Origin: CAILZL01 sp049840395 | Lineage (GTDB): Bacteria > Pseudomonadota > Gammaproteobacteria > Steroidobacterales > Steroidobacteraceae | Reading direction: 5' to 3' | NCBI GenBank assembly: GCA_049840395.1 | Contig: JASGLD010000009.1 | Coordinates: 248,001 to 312,000 of the forward strand | Length of the DNA stretch: 64,000 nucleotides | Part shown: positions 10,035 through 18,976 of the stretch, piece by piece | How positions within the stretch are numbered: the first letter of the stretch is position 1 | How the letters are laid out: every line of letters begins with the position of its first letter | Notes under the pieces: model-generated | Told to the model about the DNA's origin: nothing | Databases searched by the model: none | What the model saw: the letters and a program-made list of their open reading frames with translations, nothing else | Position numbers and translations under genes: made by a program

Positions 10035-10520
10035 ATATGTATCTAATTGCGGATGTCTGGCGAGCACTTACTGTCTTGGCCGCGACCGCTTGCAACTTAT
10101 TGATGCGCTCTGGGTTGCCTTTAGCGCCAGCGTGGTGCTGTTTCATACACCTCGCATGCTTGTTACCCAGCAAATTTCGCCACTTCGAGCACATCCGCAT
10201 CAGTGAAAGACTGATTTAAACAAGCCTGTGGCCTTGCGACGATGAGCAAAAGCTTCGATTGGCTTGTAGTTCCGTTACGGAAAATAATTGAGTTAACCAT
10301 CAAGCCAAGCTTGGCACGTTGTTTTCATGTACTGATTCACGGAACTGGCTTTAGATCCGAGTAGTCTCAAACTTAACTTCGAGCTTAAGTTAAACCTTGG
10401 GAAGTCTTGCAGATCGGCAATACGATTCCTCGAGCATCGGGTAGATTGGGTTCCACGGAAGGTTAAAGCAACAAGATGGCGGTTTTGGGTGGGTAGCTTC
10501 GTGTTAACGGAGGAGTGTCC
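10035..10520. other. intergenic region upstream of prkA
   Basis: About 485 bases with no convincing gene. It contains TTGGCACG at 10311-10318, a perfect -24 half of a sigma-54 promoter, but the -12 half is TTTC instead of TTGC. AACTTCGAGCTTAAGTT near 10376-10392 is an imperfect palindrome. Confidence 0.4.
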
Positions 10521-12476
10521 ATGCAGTCCGACATCGGTGACAACCCGGCTGGCCGTCAGTCGAAGTTTGTTGAGTCTCTAAGCGCCTTCGGCAAGCAGCA
10601 CAAGGCCAAGCATTGGGAGGGCACCTTCGGTGACTTTCTCAACAATGTATTGCCGCAAGCCGCCCGTCCTCTGGCGCGCACCAGCCATCAATATATCTGG
10701 GACATGCTGCGCTGGTACGGTAAAAACAGCGCCAGCACCGACGAAACTGTTAAACCGCGTGAATTGTTTCAACGCGAACTGTTCGGCATCGACGAACCCT
10801 TGGCGCGCGTTATCGATTACTTCAAGGCTTCGGCAGCGGGTTCCGATGTAGGTCGGCGCCTATTACTGTTGTTAGGCCCGCCTTCCGGCGGCAAATCAAC
10901 CATGGCCATTCTGCTCAAGCGAGGCCTTGAAGAATATAGCCGCACCGATGAAGGTGCGGTGTATGCGATTAAAGGTTCGCCGTTGCGCGAATCGCCGCTT
11001 AATTTGATTCCTGCCAGCTTGCGCTCGGAGTTTCGCGATAGTTATGGCGTCGAGTTGTCGGGCGAATTAAGTCCTTGGGCGCGTGACAAACTCGAACGCG
11101 AGTACGAGGGCGACTACCTGCGTGTGCCGGTGGAACGTGTATTTCTGTCTGAGGCTATGCGTACCGGTGTGGGTACTTATGCGCCGCACGATCCCACTAC
11201 TGCCGATATTGCCGATCTAGTGGGCTCAGTGGATTTATCCAAGGTCGCGGAAGTGGGCGATGAGGGTGACCCGCGTGCCTGGTCATGGTCCGGCGCCGTC
11301 TATGCCGCCAGTCGCGGCATGCTGGAGATGATCGAAATATTGAAGGTGAAGCGCGAGTTCCTGTATTTATTGCTGACCCTGACTCAGGAAAAGAATGTCA
11401 AAGTCTCACGCTTTCCGCTGATCTATCTCGACGAGACCATCGTCGCGCACACCAATCTTGCTGAGTTCCACAAATTCCTGCAGGAGAAGGAAAACGAGGC
11501 GCTGCTGGATCGCATGGTCATCATCAAGGTGCCCTATGCGCTCTCCTATAAAGATGAGTCGCGCATCTATCAGAAGCTGGTTTCCGGCGCGCCAGCCTTC
11601 CGCGATGTGCATCTTGATCCGCATGTGCTCAAGCTGGCCGCTGTCTTTTCTATTCTCACCCGTTTACAGAAGCCGGAAAAAGAAGGGCTGGATCTGGCCA
11701 AGAAACTTCGGATTTATGCCGGCGAGAGTGTTGAAGGCTTTGGCGAGAGCGAGGCGCAGCGCCTGCGTGCCGAAGCGCCGGATGAAGGTTTGGGTGGCGT
11801 CAGTCCGCGTTTCATTATCAATGCCATTTCCAATGCCATCACCCGCACCGATGCCAGCAGCTTGACCAGCATGGAGTTGTTGCTGGCGTTGAAGGACTCA
11901 GTGGAAAACGACGCACGCATGGATGCCAAGCAGAAGAAGCAGTGGATCGATTTCCTGGTGCTGGCGCGCAAGGACTTCTACAACCGCTGGGTGAAGGAAG
12001 ACGTGCACCGCGCCCTGTTTGCTTCCTTTGAGGAGGAGGCGCAGCAGTTGCTGGAGAAGTATCTGGATGAGGTGGAAGCCTCGCTGGATCACCGCGAGGT
12101 AACCGATCCCATTACCAATGAAACTCGCCCTGCCGACGAACGTTTTCTGCGTCAGGTGGAAGAGAAGATCAAGGTCTCCGATTCCGGCAAGCATTCCTTC
12201 CGTCAGGAAGTGGTGCGCAAGGCCATGATGGCCTACAAGGCGGGCGACAAATTCACGCTCAACAGTCATGCCCGCATGCACGAGGCCATCGAGCAATATC
12301 TATTTGAGGAGCGCCGCGACGTGCTGCGCCTGGTGACCTCTAGCTCGCGTCCAGACGATGAGGCGCGCAAGAAAGTGTCGGCGGTGCAGCAGCGGCTGGT
12401 GAATGAATACGGCTATGACGAGCACAGTGCCAAAGAGGCGTTGAACTACGTAACTACATTATTGGCCCAGGAGTAG
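10521..12476 (+). CDS. prkA: PrkA family serine protein kinase (YeaG)
   Basis: Cytosolic ~651-residue protein of the PrkA/YeaG family, which joins an AAA+ module to a C-terminal kinase-like domain and is known to act with YeaH in nutrient starvation and stationary phase. Walker A is visible as GPPSGGKST near residue 122, and YLDETIVAHTNLAEF is a family signature. ATG 10521 is chosen for the GGAGG seven bases upstream; a GTG at 10515 lies inside the ribosome site. The length matches the family (about 640). The next genes are yeaH and spoVR on the same strand, the classic trio, so shared transcription is likely. Confidence 0.95.
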   Translation: MQSDIGDNPAGRQSKFVESLSAFGKQHKAKHWEGTFGDFLNNVLPQAARPLARTSHQYIWDMLRWYGKNSASTDETVKPRELFQRELFGIDEPLARVIDYFKASAAGSDVGRRLLLLLGPPSGGKSTMAILLKRGLEEYSRTDEGAVYAIKGSPLRESPLNLIPASLRSEFRDSYGVELSGELSPWARDKLEREYEGDYLRVPVERVFLSEAMRTGVGTYAPHDPTTADIADLVGSVDLSKVAEVGDEGDPRAWSWSGAVYAASRGMLEMIEILKVKREFLYLLLTLTQEKNVKVSRFPLIYLDETIVAHTNLAEFHKFLQEKENEALLDRMVIIKVPYALSYKDESRIYQKLVSGAPAFRDVHLDPHVLKLAAVFSILTRLQKPEKEGLDLAKKLRIYAGESVEGFGESEAQRLRAEAPDEGLGGVSPRFIINAISNAITRTDASSLTSMELLLALKDSVENDARMDAKQKKQWIDFLVLARKDFYNRWVKEDVHRALFASFEEEAQQLLEKYLDEVEASLDHREVTDPITNETRPADERFLRQVEEKIKVSDSGKHSFRQEVVRKAMMAYKAGDKFTLNSHARMHEAIEQYLFEERRDVLRLVTSSSRPDDEARKKVSAVQQRLVNEYGYDEHSAKEALNYVTTLLAQE

Positions 12477-12522
12477 TACCAACCAAGGTGGCCTAAAATT
12501 TAGAACTGGTTCGGAGGCTGAA

Positions 12523-13680
12523 GTGAGCGAAGACGATTCCACGCTGTCGAGAGCCAACATCAATGGTTGGTACGAATTGTTCTCGCGCGGTGCCAGGGAT
12601 TGGTTGCGACACAATGAGAAAGTCAGGGATGCAGTGCGTAAACATCTGCCCGAAATCGTGGCTGGCGCAGATGTTATGGGCAGTGGTTCGCGCACCGTCA
12701 AAGTGCCGGTGCGCATGTTGGAGCACTACCACTTCCGTCTCAACGAACAAAAGCAGCGCGAAGGCGTAGGCCAGGGCCAGGCCAGACCTGGTGATGTGTT
12801 GTCGCCAGGTTCGCCGGAAGACGGACAACCCGGTAAAGGCAAAGGCGGCAATGATGGCGGCGGCATTGAGTTCACGCTTGAATTCAAGATTGATGACATT
12901 GTCGACTGGCTGTGGGATGAAATGGAGCTGCCTAATCTCAAAGCACGTGTAGGAAAATCCGAATCGACTGACTGGGCGCGCGAAGGCTGGGATCGCAAAG
13001 GTGCGCGCTCGCGCCTGGATCGTCGCCGCTCATTGCGCGAATCGGTGAAGCGTCGTGCCATTCAAACCGAAGGCCCCAACTTTACCGATGACGATCTGCG
13101 CTTCCGTCAATTGAATCAACGCGAGCAGCCCTCTATTCAAGCGGTGGTGTTCTTTCTCATGGATGTATCGGGCAGCATGACCGATGCCGATCGAAAATTG
13201 GCCAAGACCTTCTTCTTCTGGGCCACGCAGGGTTTGAAGCGTCAGTATCGACATCTCGATACGGTATTCGTAGCGCATACCACTGAGGCTTGGGAATTCA
13301 GCGAAGAAGAGTTTTTTCAAGTCAGCGGCAGCGGCGGCACGGTCACTTCCACCGGTCTCAACAAAGTGCGCGACATCATTGCCGAACGCTACAGCCCGGC
13401 ACGCTACAACATCTATTTGTTCTATGCCTCCGATGGCGATAACTATTCGGAGGATCGCGCTGCCTCTGAGAACGTGATGCAAGAGTTGACTGATGTGGCC
13501 AACTACACCGGCTATCTCGAAGTGTCATCCAGCATGCAACAAAACCTGCAAACCGAAGTGGGCTATCTGTTCCGCGAGTACGCAGAGCGCGGCAAGCCGG
13601 TGGGTAGCTTTGCCATCGCCCAGTTGGAGAACATCTGGGATGCCGTGCGGCATTTCTTCAAGCATCAAGCAACGGTTTGA
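12523..13680 (+). CDS. yeaH: YeaH/YhbH family protein (DUF444)
   Basis: Cytosolic 385-residue protein, partner of PrkA. The GTG at 12523 follows GGAGG and lies 46 bases after prkA. The N-terminal half is basic with a low-complexity Gly/Pro linker (GQGQARPGDVLSPG). The C-terminal half has a VWA-like metal site, FLMDVSGSMTDADR (DxSxS), and ASDGDNYSED. The order matches yeaG-yeaH of enterobacteria. It is shorter than the E. coli protein (about 427), mainly in the linker, and looks complete. Confidence 0.94.
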   Translation: MSEDDSTLSRANINGWYELFSRGARDWLRHNEKVRDAVRKHLPEIVAGADVMGSGSRTVKVPVRMLEHYHFRLNEQKQREGVGQGQARPGDVLSPGSPEDGQPGKGKGGNDGGGIEFTLEFKIDDIVDWLWDEMELPNLKARVGKSESTDWAREGWDRKGARSRLDRRRSLRESVKRRAIQTEGPNFTDDDLRFRQLNQREQPSIQAVVFFLMDVSGSMTDADRKLAKTFFFWATQGLKRQYRHLDTVFVAHTTEAWEFSEEEFFQVSGSGGTVTSTGLNKVRDIIAERYSPARYNIYLFYASDGDNYSEDRAASENVMQELTDVANYTGYLEVSSSMQQNLQTEVGYLFREYAERGKPVGSFAIAQLENIWDAVRHFFKHQATV

Positions 13681-13687
13681 TTTTTTT

Positions 13688-13757
13688 GTAGGTCGGGTTT
13701 TATACCCGACTTCTTAGGAATGTAGGGTAACGCTGAAGACAGCTAAACCCGACCTAC
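13688..13757. repeat. GTAG-headed REP pair (REPIN-like)
   Basis: GTAGGTCGGGTTTTATACCCGAC and its inverse ending CCCGACCTAC flank a short spacer, forming one long hairpin between yeaH and spoVR. Related copies are at 15748 and 27623. Confidence 0.8.
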
Positions 13758-13777
13758 AAGATAGGAGTTAGTGACAA

Positions 13778-15142
13778 ATGAGCGAATGGCGCGATTACCT
13801 GCCGAAAGTTGAAAAGCTGGCCACTTCTTTAGGCCTTAGCTTCAATCCGGTCGACTTCGAAGCCGTGCCACAAAGTTTCATGATGGAAATTTCCGTGTAC
13901 GGCCTGCCGGTGCGCATGCCGCATTGGTCGTTCGGCGTACGCTACATCTATCAGTTGATCCAGCATCAGATGGGCAACTCGCGTCTGTTCGAAGTGGTGT
14001 TTCCGGGTAATCCCGGTCATGCCTATCTCGCACAAAACAATAGCCTGGCCGAGAATGTGCTGGTAACGGCGCATGTGCTGGGGCACGCGGATTTCTCGCG
14101 TAACAATCTGTTGTTTCATCGCGCGCAATCGCAGATCAGTGAACACATTGTCGAACATGCGGCGAATCACGCCCGTCAGATAGCGCGCGCTATCGAAGAG
14201 TACGGCGCCGAGCGTGTCGAAGTGGTGCTGGATGCGGCGCTGGCGCTTGAGCAGCATATTGATACCAATCATCGCCTGCGACGCGATCGCTATCCGGAAT
14301 ACCTGGCTGCGAAACCGCTGCATCGCGACGATGAATTCGCCAAACGTTTTGCTGCACTGGATCCGGAATTGGCCTCACAGCGTTCGGCCATGCATCGCCA
14401 GCGTGCGCCCATTCCACCACATCCAGAAAAAGACTTGTTGTGGTTCATTGCTCAGTACGCGCCCGAGTTGGAAGGTTGGGAGCGCGATATCTTTCTGGCT
14501 GTGCGCGAAGAGTCGTTCTACTTCTATCCGGTATTTGCCACGCAGATCATGAATGAGGGTTGGGCCTCCTACTGGCATGCGCGTCTGCTGCGTGAAGCGG
14601 ATTTCATGCCGCAGGCCGCTTATGTGGACGCCATCAAGTGTCATTCGGATGTGGTGCGGCCCTATGCCCCCGAGCAGCACATCGCACTATCGATCAATCC
14701 CTATCACCTGGGCTTTACCATGTGGGAGAAGATCATTGAGCGCGAGGGCATCGAGGGTGCGCGCGAAATCATGCAGCAGGACGACGACTTTAGTTTTGTA
14801 CGCAATTATCTCGATGAAAATCTGGCCGATGAATTGAATCTATTCAAGTTCAATGCTTCGAATAACGGTCGCGTCGAGGTCAAGGAGGCCAAATTGAGCG
14901 ACTTGCACGAAGCCTTGTTGGCGCCCAAATACAATTTCGGTGCGCCGTCCATCGCGGCCTCGCATATCCGTGTCGATGGCACGTTGGAGTTGCAGCATGA
15001 CTCCAAGACCGATGGCCGTGGGCTGGACGTTGAGCGTGGTGAGAAGGTACTAGAGTACATGCATCGAGTCTGGCGTCGTCCAATCATCATGCATACGCTG
15101 GATGAGAAGGGCGCGCCGCTGCAGTTGATGACGGCTTCTTAA
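13778..15142 (+). CDS. spoVR: SpoVR family protein (YcgB-like)
   Basis: 454-residue cytosolic protein of the SpoVR family, named for a Bacillus spore-cortex factor but common in non-sporing proteobacteria beside prkA and yeaH. ATAGGAG precedes the ATG. Family-like stretches are WSFGVRYIYQ, NEGWASYWHARLL, INPYHLGFTMWEKI and RNYLDENLADEL. It is shorter than E. coli YcgB (about 510), with the difference at the C-terminus; the stop is clean. A REP hairpin separates it from yeaH, so its expression relative to prkA-yeaH may be tuned there. Molecular function is not established. Confidence 0.93.
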   Translation: MSEWRDYLPKVEKLATSLGLSFNPVDFEAVPQSFMMEISVYGLPVRMPHWSFGVRYIYQLIQHQMGNSRLFEVVFPGNPGHAYLAQNNSLAENVLVTAHVLGHADFSRNNLLFHRAQSQISEHIVEHAANHARQIARAIEEYGAERVEVVLDAALALEQHIDTNHRLRRDRYPEYLAAKPLHRDDEFAKRFAALDPELASQRSAMHRQRAPIPPHPEKDLLWFIAQYAPELEGWERDIFLAVREESFYFYPVFATQIMNEGWASYWHARLLREADFMPQAAYVDAIKCHSDVVRPYAPEQHIALSINPYHLGFTMWEKIIEREGIEGAREIMQQDDDFSFVRNYLDENLADELNLFKFNASNNGRVEVKEAKLSDLHEALLAPKYNFGAPSIAASHIRVDGTLELQHDSKTDGRGLDVERGEKVLEYMHRVWRRPIIMHTLDEKGAPLQLMTAS

Positions 15143-15213
15143 TTACAATTAACTTGCCCGGCCGATTCTCGTCACTATCCTCAGGCACGCAATAACATGT
15201 CTGAGTACCCGCT

Positions 15214-15699
15214 ATGAACAGCCGCTCCGTAAGATTTTGTGCAGCTTTAATCATTGCAATCACGCCGTGGTTGGTAACCGCGCAAACGGCATCGACCGCT
15301 GTTGCCGTGCCATATCAACCCAGTTTGAGCGATCTAATGAACATCGGTGTGCAGCCGCGTCATATCAAGTTGTGGCTGGCAGGCAAGGAACAGAACTGGA
15401 CTTATGCTGCCTATGAGCTAGACGAACTTCGCAATGCCTTTGCGCGTGTCGGACGGACTGTTCCAGTATATCGCACGTTGGATATGCCGCTGGTGCTGAA
15501 TGCGTTCATGCAAAAGCCGCTCGATGATATGAGCGCCGCTATCAAGAGCCAAGATGCCAAGGCTTATACAGCCGCTTATCGCCTATTGACCAATCAATGC
15601 AATGCCTGCCATCAGGGCTCTGAACATAGCATGGTGGTGGTCAAGGTGCCGGATGCGGGCGCTTATGTAGATCAGGATTTCACCGGTAAAGCCAAGTAA
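15214..15699 (+). CDS. small periplasmic c-type cytochrome-like protein
   Basis: 161 residues with an N-terminal signal peptide (hydrophobic LIIAITPWLVTA, cleavage likely after TAQ). A single heme-binding CNACH motif lies at residues 129-133, close to the C-terminus, preceded by an all-helical domain. A C-terminal heme site after a helical bundle resembles class II cytochromes (c'-like), but I cannot assign a closer family. It lies 71 bases after spoVR and could be co-transcribed. Electron-transfer partner unknown. Confidence 0.7.
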   Translation: MNSRSVRFCAALIIAITPWLVTAQTASTAVAVPYQPSLSDLMNIGVQPRHIKLWLAGKEQNWTYAAYELDELRNAFARVGRTVPVYRTLDMPLVLNAFMQKPLDDMSAAIKSQDAKAYTAAYRLLTNQCNACHQGSEHSMVVVKVPDAGAYVDQDFTGKAK

Positions 15700-15747
15700 G
15701 TTGGGTATTCAATATGTAGGCATTGGCATTGATTGACGCCGCCCTCT

Positions 15748-15774
15748 GTAGGTCGGGTATGAAACCTGACCTAC
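15748..15774. repeat. single GTAG-headed REP hairpin
   Basis: GTAGGTCGGGTATGAAACCTGACCTAC folds on itself between convergent genes. Confidence 0.75.
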
Positions 15775-15817
15775 GGGAACTGTCGCCAATCCATTAGCAT
15801 CGGTCGCGTTCCCTGCC

Positions 15818-16588
15818 TCACCGCCAACCGGCACGTTGTGCTGCAGCTTCGGCCTCGCTATCCAGTGGTTCGCCCTCCACCTGTGCATTGATCAGCGCCA
15901 GTACGGTATCTGATGTTTCCGATGCGGCTTGGCGAAACTCACCGTTACTTGTGACGGTGGATTCGGTTAGTAAACGTAATTGCCAGTTGCCTTGTTGGCG
16001 ACAGGCTAATCCTTGCAATGACTTACCTCCGCGCACAATAAAGCTGCGGCAATATTCGCCGGCATGATTGCGGAAACTGATGCCCATGTTAATGGCCTGA
16101 TCGTTGTTGTTACTGCTGGCGAGTTGCGTAGTTAGACTGCGCGCCAGCTCTCCCTGCGCAATGACGGCGCCATCATGATTACCGATCAGGCTGCCAGTGC
16201 CGGAATTCAAGGCATAAAAACCGATCAGAGTGCCCACCAGTAAGGACGCCGCCATGGCGCCCCAGTGACGCATGTCCCAATGAGTCCGCTCGGCGGTTTT
16301 ACGTTGCCGCATCTGCGTGAGATCGATGATGCGGGCAGAATCCGTGGCGGCGGGTGATTGCAATGTCTTCAAGAAGCGTTCGGGTGTTGGTTCGGATAGC
16401 ACATCGGCAAAGCTGTCCTGCAGCTGGGTACGCAAGGCACGATGTTGAGCGACGCGGGCGGCCAGGGAGACGTCTTGACGCAAGGCCTGTTCCACCACTG
16501 CTTGTTGTTCTGCATCCAACTCGCCATCGGCATAGGACATCAGCAGTTCATCGTCGATTTGAGTGTTGGGATTCATTGCGTCGTTCAT
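15818..16588 (-). CDS. anti-sigma factor, single-pass membrane protein
   Basis: 256 residues. The N-terminal cytosolic part (LLMSYADGELDAEQQAVVE) is the typical anti-sigma opening. One membrane helix follows near residues 105-125 (GAMAASLLVGTLIGFYAL), then a periplasmic domain. No HxxxCxxC zinc motif is present, so it is a non-zinc anti-sigma. Its ATG overlaps the sigma stop codon (ATGA), the tight coupling expected for a sigma/anti-sigma pair. It should hold the sigma factor inactive at the inner membrane until an envelope signal arrives. Confidence 0.82.
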   Translation of the reverse strand: MNDAMNPNTQIDDELLMSYADGELDAEQQAVVEQALRQDVSLAARVAQHRALRTQLQDSFADVLSEPTPERFLKTLQSPAATDSARIIDLTQMRQRKTAERTHWDMRHWGAMAASLLVGTLIGFYALNSGTGSLIGNHDGAVIAQGELARSLTTQLASSNNNDQAINMGISFRNHAGEYCRSFIVRGGKSLQGLACRQQGNWQLRLLTESTVTSNGEFRQAASETSDTVLALINAQVEGEPLDSEAEAAAQRAGWR

Positions 16589-17076
16589 GGCGTGCCTCCC
16601 AATAAGCTCTGTAGCGTTTCACGCCCGCGGGCCAATCGACTGGTGAGCGTACCGATGGGCACCGCCATCACCTGTGCCGCTTCCTTGTAAGAAAGACCTT
16701 CCACCAACACCAAACTGATGGCGGTGCGTTGTTCTTCCGGCAGCCGATTCATGGCAGTTTGCACTGATAATGCGACTGACTGCGTATCGGCTTGTTGGTC
16801 GGTGATGTCGTGCATTTCGGTTACGTCCAGATGCGGTCCACGTCGTTGCCGGCTGCGCACCTCATCGATCCATGCATTGCGGATGATGCCAAACATCCAG
16901 CTGTCCAGACGCGCATCGGTGTCCCATTGTTCATGGCGCGCCAACGCTCGCTCCAGTGCAATTTGCACCACGTCATCGGCATCATCGGGGTGATGCGTCA
17001 GGTTGCGGGCAAAGCGCCGTAACCGGGGCAGCAGCTCGATCAACTCGATTCGCAGGCGCTCGAAGGCTTCGCTCAT
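16585..17076 (-). CDS. ECF RNA polymerase sigma factor
   Basis: 163 residues with region 2 (DDADDVVQIALERAL, LDSWMFGIIRNAWIDEVR) and region 4 (RLPEEQRTAISLVLVEGLSYKEAAQVM, then PIGTLTSRLARGRE). Translationally coupled to the anti-sigma gene. It is divergent from a secreted subtilisin gene at 17278, a likely target in view of conserved sigma/anti-sigma/S8 protease neighbourhoods. The ~200-base divergent gap should hold the promoters; I could not pick a secure motif. Confidence 0.9.
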   Translation of the reverse strand: MSEAFERLRIELIELLPRLRRFARNLTHHPDDADDVVQIALERALARHEQWDTDARLDSWMFGIIRNAWIDEVRSRQRRGPHLDVTEMHDITDQQADTQSVALSVQTAMNRLPEEQRTAISLVLVEGLSYKEAAQVMAVPIGTLTSRLARGRETLQSLLGGTP

Positions 17077-17277
17077 GTCTCTGCTGGTTATACGAAGTAG
17101 ATGAAGGATTTATTCCAAGGACTTTGAAATTTTTTATCGGACGGCAACGATCGCCGCTGTGGGGTGTGACCGACAGAACAGAGCGGCAATCAGGCTAATG
17201 CTAGCATTCTGTTTAGCAATTACTCTGTAATAAAAATGGCTCTGGAATAAAACCGCCTCCTGCCACGTATTGTCAGC

Positions 17278-18708
17278 ATGAACAGGTCTATTCACTCTAT
17301 ATGGCGAGCGCAGCGATTAATAAACCGCATCTGCTCCTTTGCCTGGGTCATGGCCCTGCTGGTGGCGGGTTCGGCCCAGGCACAGCTGGCGGTACCGACG
17401 CTGCCCACATTGCCTACCACTCCGGGAACTGCCCTGCCTGGTGGCGTGCAGTTGCCACAGCTACCCACTTCTGCAGTGAATAACACTGTCAGACGATTGG
17501 ATGCGGTGATTAACGACGCCACCACTGAAGTTGATACCCAGGGACAACGTCTGTTGCGAGCGGCACGGGTGCGAGAGCTGCTGCGGGCCAATCCCGATAC
17601 ATTGGAGGCCGATCCAAATGGCATGCCGGTGCTGCGTGGTCAATTGATTGCGCTATCGCCCACGCCGCAGGCTTTGCAGGCAATCGTCGCGGCGGGTTTC
17701 ATCGTGTCGCAGGAGCAAGGCATGGATGACCTCGGCATTCGTATGGTGACGCTGCAAGCACCTGCCGGCATGTCGATACGTCGCGCTTTGCGACGCTTGC
17801 GTGCTTTGGATAGCAGTGGCAGCTACGACTACAACCATGTCTACTTGCAAAGTGCTGCCAATAGTCCGGCAGCAAACAAATCTACAAGTTCAACAGCGGT
17901 TGCAGCTCAGCCTGTCGATCCCGGTATCCGTGTTGGCTTGATCGATGGCGGTGTGGCAAGCACGCATCCGGTTTTTCACGGCAGCAAACTCATCTCTTGG
18001 GGTTGCGATCCTGCTAAGCCCAGTGCCCATGGCACTGCGGTGGCATCGCTGCTGGTGGGAAATAGCGAGCATTTCAGCGGTGCTGCGCCGGGTGCGACGC
18101 TCTATGCCGCGGATGTGTACTGTGGCCAGCCTGTGGGTGGTTCGATGGTGCGCATTGCTGCGGCGTTATCGTGGTTGGTGCAGCAGCAAGTCCCGGTGAT
18201 CAACATCAGTTTGGTGGGGCCGGACAATGCCTTGTTAAAACAACTCATGAACAACTTGATCGCACGCGGCCATGTGGTGGTGGCTGCGGTAGGCAATGAC
18301 GGTCCCGCAGCTGCACCGCTTTATCCTGCTGCTTATCCCGGTGTGGTAGGAGTTACTGCAGTAGATGCACATGATCGCGTGCTGGTTGAAGCGGGACGTG
18401 GCAAGCAAGTGGACTTTGCTGCGCCCGGCGCCGATATGGCGGCGGCAGTGCTGGATGATGTGTATGCGAATGTGCGTGGTACCTCATTTGCCGCACCGTT
18501 AGTAGCAGGGTTGCTGGCGCATTCCATCAAAACGCCGCAACCTGCTGCCGCGCTGCAGGCGATCAACATATTAGTTGCCAGCGCACAGGATGCGGGTTCG
18601 CGCGGTGTCGATAAAACCTATGGCAATGGTGTGGTGGGCGAGTCGTTGCGTGTGACGTTAGCCGGGTTGCCAACGAAATCGGATCAAGTCGTAACGGCTG
18701 TGCATTAG
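17278..18708 (+). CDS. secreted subtilisin-like (S8) serine protease
   Basis: 476 residues. An N-terminal signal peptide (CSFAWVMALLVAGSAQA) is followed by a Pro/Thr-rich linker and a propeptide-like region to about residue 205. The catalytic triad is complete: Asp223 in VGLIDGG, His251 in SAHGTAVA, Ser403 in GTSFAAP, with the oxyanion region AVGNDGPAA. The mature enzyme should act in the periplasm or outside the cell. It is divergent from an ECF sigma/anti-sigma pair, which probably controls it or is controlled by it. Substrate unknown. Confidence 0.9.
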   Translation: MNRSIHSIWRAQRLINRICSFAWVMALLVAGSAQAQLAVPTLPTLPTTPGTALPGGVQLPQLPTSAVNNTVRRLDAVINDATTEVDTQGQRLLRAARVRELLRANPDTLEADPNGMPVLRGQLIALSPTPQALQAIVAAGFIVSQEQGMDDLGIRMVTLQAPAGMSIRRALRRLRALDSSGSYDYNHVYLQSAANSPAANKSTSSTAVAAQPVDPGIRVGLIDGGVASTHPVFHGSKLISWGCDPAKPSAHGTAVASLLVGNSEHFSGAAPGATLYAADVYCGQPVGGSMVRIAAALSWLVQQQVPVINISLVGPDNALLKQLMNNLIARGHVVVAAVGNDGPAAAPLYPAAYPGVVGVTAVDAHDRVLVEAGRGKQVDFAAPGADMAAAVLDDVYANVRGTSFAAPLVAGLLAHSIKTPQPAAALQAINILVASAQDAGSRGVDKTYGNGVVGESLRVTLAGLPTKSDQVVTAVH

Positions 18709-18750
18709 AAAATTTATTCATATAACTTCACTCGTCTAATTTTCACTTGT

Positions 18751-18775
18751 CATCCCCGCGCAGGCGGGGATCCAG
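18751..18775. repeat. dRS3-like palindromic repeat (single arm)
   Basis: CATCCCCGCGCAGGCGGGGATCCAG; the same family as 42511-42583 and 46518-46589. Confidence 0.7.
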
Positions 18776-18976
18776 TCAACATAAGCGCAGCATTGTAGGC
18801 CTCGACTGACTTGCGCAATTGTTCAACGCCGCTGAACTGCATTGCTGATTGCTAATAAAAAAGCTCCCGGCCTTTTCCGAAAAATATTTTTCAGGTTTGG
18901 GGAAGAAACAAGTAACACGCTTCGTATTACTCACAAAGGTTGCAGAAAGACTGTGGCCATTTGGAGGAGCATTAAC

